DNA of 64,000 bases. It comes from Branchiostoma floridae. Lineage: Eukaryota > Chordata > Leptocardii > Amphioxiformes > Branchiostomatidae. This document shows positions 1 through 10,237 of the stretch, piece after piece. The notes beneath the pieces are model-generated. The model made no database searches and had not been told where the DNA came from. It saw only the letters and a program-made list of their open reading frames with translations. The DNA lies in NCBI RefSeq assembly GCF_000003815.2, contig NC_049988.1, positions 4,576,645 through 4,640,644 of the forward strand, given 5' to 3'. The translations under genes and the position numbers were made by a program. Within the stretch, counting starts at the first letter, position 1, and each line of letters opens with the position of its first letter.

Positions 1-3000
1 TGCAGCTGTGGTAACAACAGTTACCATCCGGAACACTCCGGTCGCATCCAGAGTGTCTGGTCCAGACTACAGGAGACCGGGCTAGTCAACAGATGTGAGG
101 TAAACAACCACACTGCTTGTTGTTATTGTTGTTGTTGTTCACCTTGTAGGGCGAAGTTAGTTTTCTTACAGTTTCTGAAGCAGGGTATATTTCTACACAA
201 AGAGGTTGCTAGCCATTTTCCTATAACGTGTTTGAGGCACCTCTTTGGACTCTTTTAATTCTATGTCCTTTCTGAACAACCGGTGCAACCCCAACTGAGA
301 TGCACAGCCCAGTTGCCAACTTTTTGGAACCAGAAGCTTAAGTCTGAGGTTGCTACCAGTTGAGCTACAGGGATATTCCTTTCTTGTGTTGTGGTGTAGA
401 CTTATGAAATTATGAATCTGAAGGTAGTTGGTTCTAATTCCTAGCAGCTGCCCTCAGAATCTGAAAGTTCCTGGGTTCAAAACCCTAGCGGCTCAATCCA
501 ATGTTGTACCCTTGGGAACGGTACCAAAAATGAGCACCTAGCCTCTGTTACGGATGTCTTCTTAAACCAAGTGTCCTATAAAGAATAAGTCCAAAGTTTT
601 ATGCAGTTCCCAGTGTTGTGCCCATGGAAAGTCACAGATTTTGTAATCTGTAAAGCTAAGGGCACAATCCGCCATACGTGCTACCTACGGCCAAAACGTG
701 GGCAATGTTTTGGCATCCGTAAGTTGTAAGTACCGGCTTCGTACAATCTCGTAGGGAATCCGACTGAGTTTTGAGCACGCAGACACGCCGTAGAACTTAA
801 CGTGCAGGCAAAACTTTGTGTGCCATGGGTTGACGTACTCCCTCCCTGCTCTTGCCAGTCGTTCCCCACATTTTCCGAAATATGTGGCGGACGTGGCCTC
901 CCCAAAAAAACGTACGGACAAACTTAGCTTTAGGGTCATCTTCCCTCTGTAAGGGACACCTCTGGCACATTATAGAAACCACCACACTTATTGATATTAC
1001 ATGTATATATAAGACAGTGTAGAAATCCACAACATGTTGAAAGGTTGTTGCCGGTTTAACAGAAAAGTTTCTTCTCTTTCCAGAGAGTACGATCAAGAAA
1101 AGCTACAATAGATGAGTTAAAAACCTGTCATAGGTGAGTACAGTTCTCCAGCTTTCATTAAAAATTATGCAGTATTCTAACTTCAATTGAACACCTTTAG
1201 CAATGCAAGTGAATTGTACTTTCATGTACATTTTTCGGACTGAGTTCAGCCATCAAAGATTTACAATTTTTCCTATGTAATTTAATACACTGGATGGAAT
1301 CGATATCTTAGAATTCCATGTCCTCTTAGCCAAATTGTGTGTATTTGAAATATTAGAAAAGACAAGATTTTGAAACATCAAAAATTCATTGGTTCTAGCT
1401 ACGGTCTTTTGTGTGATAATCATTTAATTCTTTTCCATGTTGTTTTTAGTGAGCAGCATGTGTATTTATATGGGACCAATCCACTACATCGGCAGAAACA
1501 AGACAGCAAGAAACTGGGTGAGCCTCAGATATCTGTCCGAAGTTTAAGAAAATTGACGAAAAACTTTGCGAAGTTCAACTGTCCATGTGTATTCTTAACT
1601 TTTCTCTCATGTTATGTTACTGAGTCTTGCCTATAAAGAAGTTACCACAATGATTTGAATTTTGCACTAGAGAATCATAAAAGCATGATACTTGATAACT
1701 ATGCCGTGATATTGGAGTTTTGCATCTTATTTTATGGTGAGGCCAAAACTTTATTGTTCACACCTCGTATATCGCTAGTTCACCTTTATCCGCGGGGTGA
1801 CCTATGTCTGTTGCTTTCAAAATCAGGGTATTTAGGGCTATCATGCCGACGAAATGTGAGTTCAAACTGCTATACTTTGAAAGTATTACAATTTGAAACA
1901 ACTGTCCGTCAACTTGATATTCCTGAATGCCCTGTTTTGAAAAACAACGGATATAGGTTACCCCATGGATAAAGGTGAACTAGCGTTACTGCACAACTCT
2001 TTGTGTGGTTTGTATGTATCGTTATTTCTCCGTTACAACTTCGTCTATCTTTCTACTGAAATTGTTCTGAAAGAACTTGTACTGAATAACTTGTTTACCT
2101 CTTACCGCTTAACTTAATAAATACGAATAACTTGTACATTGTACTTAAAACAATACGTTGTCATGCCCTTTAACATGTCAGCATTAAATTCTGTTTCTCT
2201 TTTTTTGCATAGCTGGAGGTCTGCAAAAGAGTTTCAAGTATCTTCCGTGTGGAGGACTGGGGGTAAGTGGTTCAAATCCTATATTTGTTCCTGTACCTTA
2301 AAAACAAGTTATAGCTGCTTTTTTCATAGGTTGTGATTAGGGGTGGGTACCGTAACGGTGCAAAACAGTTATAATTCTTGTTGGACCGGTCCGGAAAAAA
2401 ACGGACCTGAAAAAATCAGTGGACCGGATTTTGGATCAATTGGAAAATTAACAGATTAGACCGGCAGGCATTCACGTGTTTGGGGGCTTATCAGTCTAAG
2501 AAAATAAAAAGAACAAAGTAGAGGAGAGTTGATAGTCACCTAACCAAGTTTCTACAGTCAAACTTGGTCTAACTAAAGGTAACAGTGGCCATTGGTGTTG
2601 TTTTGTGACCCAAAGATAGGATTTGTAAACGCCAGTAAAAGTCGAATTATACTTCGCCAAATAGATTCCTTTTTAGCAAAATGTGCCATTGTTTTGAGTA
2701 TCACCTATTCACAAGTTTTCACATATTCAGACAGGTCCAGGTTCAGGTCTGACCTGGACCTGATCCTCTGGACCCAGACCGTACCTGTACCTGAATTTTC
2801 TGTACCAGTGCCCACCCCTAGTTGTGAGTGTTATTATTGTTGACTTTTGTCTGGTGTATCAAATGGACTTCTCTAAATGTTATTTTAATGTTTTTCAGGT
2901 TGACGCTGACACGATCTGGAATGAGCTTCACTCACCCAGCGCCCTTCGTATGGCGGCAGGCTGTGTCATAGAACTGGCTTTCAAGGTCGCACAAGGAGAG

Positions 3001-6000
3001 CTCAAGGTCAGTGCAATACACATTCAAGGTCATGTTTCAAGGTCAGAAAATTCTAAGCAATTCTGAGCAACAACTGCATTGAGGGTCAATCTTTTATGAG
3101 GGGTAGGATTTTCATAGTTTTTGCAATTTAGTCTTTTTGATACATCGTAAATCTTTGATACATTGTCAGTGGGTTTTATTTTCGTTTTATGTGTGCCCCC
3201 AGAGGCTTCCCTTGGTACTACAGCATAACTTATGGTTTTGCTATCTCATTTCAGAATGGCTTCGCTGTTGTCAGACCCCCAGGACACCATGCTGAGGTTG
3301 ACCAGGCCATGTGAGTATCTTTTTACACAAAGCATTTACAAAATGTACCTCCATGAAAAATGGAGGTTTTGTTTTTGGTGTGTCTGTACACTTTGTGTTT
3401 TTGTGTTTCTGGATATTTGTAGTCAGCATAATATATACAAGAACTTTTGAATGGATTGTGGTGATATTTGCTAAGTGGAAAAGGGTTTGGTCAAATTTGG
3501 GCCCCCGATGTGTGACCTTGGTACTGCAGCAGGACTTTTTATATAGCTTTTGCCCGGTACATTACATGCTATGGTCTTTATATGTTGGCAGCAGATAGAT
3601 TTTGATGTAGGAAAAAGTTGTGTAGGTTCGGGCCTGAGCAACTTGTTTTAGATGCCAGAGTTAAACAATATGTGCTGCAAGTGTGCATGCATAATTGACA
3701 ATTTCTGCCAATCTCTGCATGTAAATGTATGATATGTTGAATGTGTACCTTGAACCTTGAACGTGGACATCATCAGGGATGTACATGTACAATTCATGTA
3801 TTTTTCAGATTTTTGCTGATCTGACTTGTTTCATTTGTTCTGTCCAGGGGATTCTGTTTCTTCAACTCAATTGCAGTCACAGCAAGGCTTTTAGTACAGA
3901 GATTGAAGTTGAACAAAGTGCTAATAGTTGACTGGGTAAGTATGCTTACATATGCAGATATGGCCTGTTTCTAAAATACAGCCATCTGAATGTTATATCA
4001 AGTATATTCAAACAGTACTATTTTTTACCCTCAATGTTTACACCAACAAAATGTTTGAACAGTTCCTGTCAACTAAGGATAAACATCTCTCCCATCTGAA
4101 AATTTCTCCAAATTTTTAGTTCAATATGTTCAAATCCCTTCATATCAACAAATCATGATGTTTTCAATGAAAAAGTACTTTGAAAGATAATGTCCTTATT
4201 TGGAATCGTTTGACATCTGACAATATTGGACATAGCAGTTTTCTTTTATATAACCAGTTACTGTCACCTGGTTGTGTAAAAGAAAACTTAATATATGTCC
4301 TATGATTTACCAACATGATGAAACTATTTTTGTAAATCTGACAATATTGTTGTAAACTGTGGCTAGTGTCTTTCTATGTCAATGTCACATTGTTCCACCT
4401 GCCCCCTCCCCAAGTAGTCAATGTCACATGAGTTATTAATTGTGTCTTGTACCCTGCCCCCCTCCCCTCCCCACACCACAGGATGTGCATCATGGGAACG
4501 GCACACAGCAGATGTTTTACGAGGACGGACAGGTGTTGTACGTCTCCCTGCACCGCTGGGACAGCGGCAACTTCTTCCCTGGAACCGGCGCCCCCGATGA
4601 GGTGAGTCAGTACTGCAGGCACAGTTTTTATCCTAGAATTCTGAGGAATAGGAGGGACGAAGCCTAGGGTTCCATCCGGTTCAGGGCTCTAGCCAGCGTC
4701 CGTTTTCCCGTCAATTGACGGAAATGTGCTGCGTCTGACGGAAAAATTTTAAAACCAATCCGTCAACCTTGACGGAAAAAAATCCTTGGTGGAAGCTTGG
4801 TCCACGGCTGTAAAAGCCACACACTGTTTGTTTTGCTATTGTTATGCTGGTTGACAATGTGTGTCTGCGCTCTTTCGCATACGTTAATCTCATCAAAACC
4901 CGTTTTTCAAGGTATCAATGGCAACATTTACTACTTTGTGGTGTCGTAGGGAAAATGAATTTTCGCGGTTTTCATGACGATTGGAATTGGCTGACGGAAA
5001 AAAATTTCGAGCTGGCTAGAGCCCTGATCCGGTTACTCCAATTTTCATCAATCAATGACTGTTTTGTTAAGGTAAGGTACATAAACTTTCCAAATTTTCG
5101 ATTTCTACCAGCACATCTTCATCACAGGGAATGACCTAGTCTCAATCTCGCGAGAGAGCACGAGACTAGGTCAGGCTTTCGTGGATCATCTGCCCCCTCC
5201 CCCGCCTCCTTGCGGAGAAGGGGTAGGTAGGACTTGGGCAGCTCCCAACCCTCATTCCAGTTCAGCTTTGCCCCCTCTAGCTGGATGAGGCTAGCTAGAG
5301 GGTGGGGTGCCTCTATAATACTGTAAATGCATTTATGGTTTCATCCCCCTTTTGCTGTCTGTGTTGAGACCGCAGAACACAGTATTTTTCCACAACCCCC
5401 AGAGTCAATGACGTGTAAAAAGAAAGGAGTGCGGCCGCAATCTGGAAGCGTCTGTAAACACTGTAACGTGAAAGACATCGTGAACTTTGTTATACACATG
5501 TATGGCAGTATAATGACTATATCTGCTTGATGTTTGTCCATTTGGTGTATTCGCGACCTTTACAGCTGACATTTTGAAGAAACTGCAAATTGAAACCACT
5601 GTCTGTTGATGTCATATCCCTAAATAACTAGTCGTGAAAAACAACGGGTATAGGTTATCCCATGAACTTACCGTTACCTCCATACCGTATCAGCCACACG
5701 GTGATTTACATCATTCACTCAGACGTGAGAGCTGGCCCATCCTCGTCTCGAATTCAGCTAGAAGAAAGGGTATGCCACCCCGTAAGAGGCGGTATAACCC
5801 CAACGGTGCTGTAATACACTGTATGACTATGACTATGACTATGGTAACCGTTACTTTAGAGTGTAGTGTGCTAAAATGTTGATTTTCATTGGTGTGTTTT
5901 TGTCCTGTCCTCTGCAGTGTGGGAATGGGGCAGGTCTGGGCAAGAACGTCAACATCTCCTTCTCTGGAGGGTTGGAACCACCCATGGGGGACGCAGAGTA

Positions 6001-9000
6001 CATGGCAGCATTCAGGTGAGGCCTTTCTCCAGTTAGAGGTACAATGTGATAGGATGTGTAGGACTACTGTAAATGCATTTAAGTTTGCGGGGATTTAATT
6101 TCGCGGTAGCGGGAAAATAGACTTTTCGCGGTGGTTTAAATTTCGCGGTAGCACCATCCACTGTAGTCTCTTACTGTTGTGGAAAAATGTTCGCGTTGGT
6201 ATTAAAATTGGCGGTAAAGCGGCCGCCGCGAAATCCGCGAACATTAATCCACCGCGAACATTTCTGCATTTACAGTATATGGTTGTATGACTCTGTATAA
6301 GATGCCATTTTGGTATTACATAATGTATAAAAAGCTACCTAGTACATATAGGAGACACTAGTCTTGTATTTGGTAAGTACAGCTTGAGGCACAACTAGCA
6401 GTTAGTAAATCTAAAAGATCTAAATCAACAATACACCCCATTCCAGTTATGGTGGCCATTTTGGATTTTCCAGGGTCATCCTGGTGCAAAGATGGAGAGA
6501 GCACTGCAATTGGCAACATACATACCAGGTTATTTTTGTCCAAGGACAGCTGAAGAAAAATCAAGTTGTTGACATGCGTAGGAAGAAATTGGATGTTTTA
6601 CTTATTGATCAATTTATCTCCTTGTTTCTCTCAGAACGGTTGTTATGCCGATCGCGGTGGAGTTCTCGCCTGATCTAGTGCTCGTGTCTGCGGGCTTTGA
6701 CACCGCCGAAGGTCACGCCCCACAACTGGGTGGCTACAAGGTCACGCCCAAATGTAAGTTTGAGTCGACGCCCAGCGATGCAGTTGAAGATATACTAACA
6801 GTTCACAAATGTTTAGAAAGAAAACATAGCTGCCGTACAATTGCATCTATAGATCAGTGTCATAGGGTAACAAATGTTTCGGTGACAGACGGTCACTGAA
6901 ATTTTGGTCTTGGAACACTGAGGGTGATGCGGAATACACTGCGTTGTATTTTATTTATGTCATACCCACCTGAGAAAACCCATGTTTTGATGCGAAATGC
7001 GCCAGAAGTTGAACAAATTTGGTGCCCTCGAACAAAAAGTGTTACAACAGCAATGTTCCAACGTCCGAATCAGGTATTCGAATTGCCAATCATGGTGCAC
7101 TCGGCCTGCTCGAAATGGTTCGATTTACTCAAAGGAAGCCTGTGTGATACAAACTTCGTGCCTGCGTGATACGGAAAGTTATCACACGGTCCGGAACACC
7201 CGTATCAAACGTCTTCGCGTCACATGTATGACATAATTAGAAATACTTGGATGTGTGTTGTCCAATAATGCAGCTACCAATATGTTTGAAATAGACCAGA
7301 AACTCCAATGAATGATTTTTTAATTTTGATTTTTTACTTGACAGTCACCACATAACAAAACATGAAGGTCACTTGAAGGTTGCCAGTTACATGAATAGGC
7401 CTGGAACAGAAACATTAATATTCAGGACAAGCTTGAGTCAGTGACAGAAGTACATCTATATCTACATAGCTTTTGTCATTAGATTGATAGTATCTTGCCC
7501 TTTATTATTTTGAATGATGAACCAAGCCAGTGGATTTTCTGTTTTTGCAGGTTTCGGTCACATGACCAAACAACTGATGAGTGTTGCAGGGGGGCGAGTT
7601 GTACTGGCACTGGAGGGAGGGTAAGTCAGTCAATCAATCATTCAATCAATCAATCAATCAATCAATCAGCCAACCATCTGTTGGCAAGAACTGCCGATGT
7701 ATGGTAGCTGTTTGCATTTATAAGTCGTACATTTTCCTGAGCCAGTTTGAGAATTATTCCTTTTTTTCTGATAGAAAAAGAATTTGTTTGAAATACAGTA
7801 AAGGTCTACATGTGATATCTGGCCCGCTAGTGTTGCATTCACATAGAATTTAACTTTTAATTATGGATAAAACAGAGTTGCAGAAAATGATACTATTCAT
7901 AAACAATTATTTAGGAAGTCTTGTTACATTGCAGATCTATATGACACTGTTGAATTTATAATGTTTTGTCACTTCATTCTAATGTATGCGAATAAATGTA
8001 CAGCATTTTTTAACGAAATCATTTACCTTTCTCGTTCCCTCTAGGTATGATCTTGCAGCTATCTGCGACTGCTCAGAAATGTGTGTACAAGCACTCCTTG
8101 GAGATGAGGTATGCTGTATGGAATAATTATTATCAGTAATGTCACTTAGTAATACACAGTCTGTTACTGATGAAAGACAGTGGATGCTGTCTGAAGTGTC
8201 TGACTGTTTACGAAACTTCTCTAGTGGCTTGAGCAAGTGAGCTATGTAAGCGTGTCACACAGCTCGGTTCAACGGCATCAATAATAATTATCTTTATTTT
8301 TTAGTGCACAGGAAACATGCTTTGACGGCAGTCCCAAGGTGCCATATGGGTTACCCACAATGGCTGATTCTTACAGTCTCCACATTGATAAAAGACAAAA
8401 ACAGTAGACTATACTCGGTCACAAAATATATTTAACAGTCACATTTTACAATCTTTTAATTTCTATAATGACAGGGCTTGGGAAAATATCGAATTTGCCA
8501 AGTCTGTATGGAACACCAGTAAGAACGTGTGAGCGCCGGTCATGGAGATTGTTTAACTAACAAAGGTGGCAGCCAAATATTGCTTGCCATGTATACTGTA
8601 TACTGTTCCAGCTTCAGAACACAGATTATAGTATCTTGCGTAGTCAAGTGGTTAGGACCTGCCTCTGAAACAGAGGTTGGGACTTTGAATCCTAACCCAG
8701 TCACTCTCCCAACATGCATGCTACTGGAAAGGGTTGAACTAAGAATGTGACAGTGGTCCACTGTCCATTGTGCTTGTCGACAACACCTAGGGGGATTTTC
8801 CTACTACAATGAACTGTACTGACTGTACTCTGACTGTACATTTTGTATAAACACTGTACATACAATGTAACATCTGTCTTCTGTGTTACGACCAGTGGAA
8901 GCTCTTCAGTAATTTGAACTGTTTCACAGATCATAAGGCATATCGTGCAGCCAACATGCATCATTCTTGGGTGCGTTTTGCCTCTCTGTTCTGTAAGTAT

Positions 9001-10237
9001 AGTTATGATCAATCTCAGGTATGTAATTGTTTACAAAAAGACCATTGTTTGTCTCCCATCCACAGTTGCCGCCTTTGCCGAAGGAAATCATCGAGCAGCC
9101 GCCCAACAAAAATGCAGTCACCTCTCTCGAGGAAACCATCCGCCGGCAGACGCCCCACTGGTCCTCGCTGTCGCGATACGCCAGTACAGTCGGGTACTCG
9201 TTGTACGAAGCCTACGAAAGGGAGAAGGAAGAGGCGGACACTGTCAGCGCGCTCGCGTCACTCAGTGTGGCGTCAGCGCCCGGGGTTGGGATGCCAGCAT
9301 CGGCCAACAGGTTTGTATCTATATCTGTATCTATACAGCTGGTATAACCGCCCTTCGGCGTAACACACCAGCTTTGCAGGCACGCGGTGCGGCAGCAGCT
9401 GGTTATATTACACTGAAGGATCCGTCACACCTAACTTCTGCACATCTATCTGCAAGCGTTCTTTAAAACTATCCAGAAAAGATGCCCCTACTGTGCTTGG
9501 TGATAATAAATTCCACTCTACGATAGTTCTGGGAAAATGCGAATTTTTGAACACATCAATCCTAGCTTGTTAACTCTGGTACTTGAAGTCATGGCTTTGG
9601 AATTGTCTTTTCTATCTAGTACAGTCCTTACTTAGCTGATATACAATGTTCTGATGTAAGATAAAGCAGGACACTTTAATGTTAAGGTGACTATCTTGAA
9701 GTTAGTAATTCTTTTTGAGTGTACCAATGTATAACATGCTATCCTCTCACTTAGAGCATTTTTTTAGCATACATGTTATCTTAAGTTAAGCGTACAGTGT
9801 ACCTGATGTATGTAGGTTGTAAAATCTCAAATTTAAGGCACACCATGATAGGAAAAGGCTGTACAGTATGGCTTTTGAATTGTCTTGTCTATTTAAAATA
9901 AATTTATGATGTGAATCTTGATTCATGGCACACAAATATATCCTGCCCCATATCTACTGTAAATTAATTTTTGTTTGCATGAACTTCACTTTGCAGTACT
10001 TGAAATGGGGTTCTTGTGAAGTTTTAAGTTGCAACAGCACTTTTAGTAGCAAAAAAAAAAAAACAAGGATAAAAAATTAATGTTTGTTCATGGTGTCATG
10101 ATTTTGTTCTGCAAAGTTCATTAAAAAATGTAACCATTGCAAAGTTTTCAGGATTTACGGTAATATGTTAATGTTGTGACTTTCGTTACAGGGCGGAAGC
10201 AGCTGAACCTATGGAGGAGGACGGTGCGGCCGCCTGA
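1..10237 (+). CDS. Class IIa histone deacetylase (HDAC4/5/7/9 family), 14 C-terminal exons, 5' end outside window
   Basis: Zinc-dependent deacetylase-family regulator, nuclear/cytoplasmic in known relatives. Exons (all GT-AG): 1-99, 1084-1133, 1450-1517, 2213-2262, 2899-3006, 3255-3310, 3848-3935, 4482-4601, 5918-6015, 6635-6753, 7551-7620, 8045-8108, 9066-9310, 10192-10237 (TGA). They join in frame to 426 residues. Visible family marks: the structural-zinc region [40 protein letters not shown], the catalytic His pair in PPGHHAE (3285-3290), zinc ligands D (4482) and H (4488) in [13 protein letters not shown], and D (6699) in [10 protein letters not shown]. The tail [13 protein letters not shown] resembles the class IIa nuclear export region, followed by EPMEED. 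The active-site position that is His in vertebrate class IIa enzymes is Tyr here (TAT at 8046, [12 protein letters not shown]). The N-terminal MEF2/14-3-3-binding half must lie upstream of the window. Very sure of family; the paralogue cannot be named because invertebrates usually have a single gene. Confidence 0.97.
340..640. repeat. Decayed SINE remnants in first visible HDAC intron
   Basis: Two tRNA-like pieces. On the minus strand around 372-340 there is a box-A-like tagctcaactggtag. On the plus strand near 472-486 there is a box-B-like gggttcaaaaccc, followed by acccttgggaacggtacc, which resembles the body of the better preserved SINEs at 25.8 and 26.8 kb. Both copies are degraded. Confidence 0.4.
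656..960 (+). repeat. Interspersed repeat, second copy inverted at 31.2-31.4 kb
   Basis: The stretch starting ctaagggcacaatccgcc and running through gtaagtaccg and gacacgccgtagaactt recurs as the reverse complement at about 31195-31395 (intron 1 of the NIDO-lectin gene A), with the same order of motifs. It is rich in ACGT-type palindromic steps. No coding potential; family unknown. Confidence 0.6.
1773..1983. mobile_element. MITE with ~40-bp terminal inverted repeats (CTAGTTCACCTTTATCC)
   Basis: The left end ctagttcacctttatccgcg is mirrored at the right end by atggataaaggtgaactag; the inverted similarity runs about 40 bases inward. Related copies or halves lie at about 5630-5700, 38480-38660, 47580-47745 and 55585-55748, the last three at matching places in the triplicated block. 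No ORF, so a non-autonomous DNA transposon; the superfamily is not clear. Confidence 0.65.
2338..2820. mobile_element. hAT-like MITE in HDAC intron
   Basis: Ends TAGGGGTGGGTAC and (inverted) GTGCCCACCCCTA. It is flanked by an 8-bp direct repeat, gttgtgat (2330-2337) and gttgtgag (2821-2828), differing at one base. Eight-base target duplications are typical of hAT elements. The interior has no transposase and contains ggaccggtcc / ggtccaggttcaggtc style palindromes. Confidence 0.65.
4682..5026. mobile_element. hAT-like MITE, 345 bp, perfect 8-bp target duplication
   Basis: The left terminus CAGGGCTCTAGCCAGC and right terminus GCTGGCTAGAGCCCTG are exact inverted repeats (16 bp). The flanking direct repeat ATCCGGTT (4674-4681 and 5027-5034) is identical. 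CAGGG-type ends and an 8-bp duplication indicate the hAT superfamily. The interior repeats tgacggaaaa motifs and has no transposase. Confidence 0.9.
5085..5330. mobile_element. MITE-like element carrying palindromic TCTCGCGAGA (copy in HDAC intron)
   Basis: Contains gacctagtctc...tctcgcgagag...gagactaggtc, a fold-back of the CTAGTCTCGCGAGAGCACGAGACTAG type, then ccctcccccgcctccttgcgg and ggtaggacttgggca. The same order of motifs is seen at 58308-58520, and a shorter form at 36200-36405. The borders of this copy are not exact. The inserted palindrome is an oddity because TCTCGCGAGA is also a known animal promoter motif. Confidence 0.55.
6067..6275. mobile_element. 209-bp MITE with CTGTAAATGCA ends and TA duplication
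   Basis: Terminal inverted repeats CTGTAAATGCA / TGCATTTACAG, flanked by TA on both sides. The interior is a long imperfect palindrome of TTCGCGGTGG-type motifs (CpG-rich) around a gcggccgccgcg centre. It has the same length and ends as the copy at 22867-23075. TA duplications fit Tc1/mariner-type mobilisation. It lies in an HDAC intron. Confidence 0.85.
8160..8215 (+). ncRNA. Degenerate hammerhead-ribozyme-like motif
   Basis: CTGATGA (8167-8173) is followed by a 6-bp stem (agacag / ctgtct around tggatg) and then gaag where an active hammerhead needs GAAA. Related decayed copies with ctgacgaaagacagtggatg lie inverted to each other at about 32225-32300 (+) and 62535-62615 (-). The motif set resembles hammerheads carried by Penelope-like retroelements. 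The core changes suggest it is inactive. Confidence 0.35.
8640..8800 (+). repeat. tRNA-derived SINE
   Basis: Box-A-like tagtcaagtggttaggacc and box-B-like gggactttgaatcc are 35-45 bases apart, followed by an unrelated body (catgcatgctactggaaagg). It sits in the HDAC intron 8109-9065. The acceptor and anticodon arms do not pair, so it is not a functional tRNA gene. Confidence 0.6.
9315..9600 (-). mobile_element. Non-LTR retrotransposon 3' fragment
   Basis: The minus strand reads the C-terminal tail of a LINE reverse transcriptase (the [10 protein letters not shown]-like / SSL.SFK.RLQIDVQ pattern) and then a 3' end with a GC-rich hairpin (gcaggcacgcggtgcggc). The same fragment recurs at 38125-38410, 47870-48185 and 55900-56195. 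Here it starts a few bases after the donor of HDAC exon 9066-9310. Confidence 0.7.
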
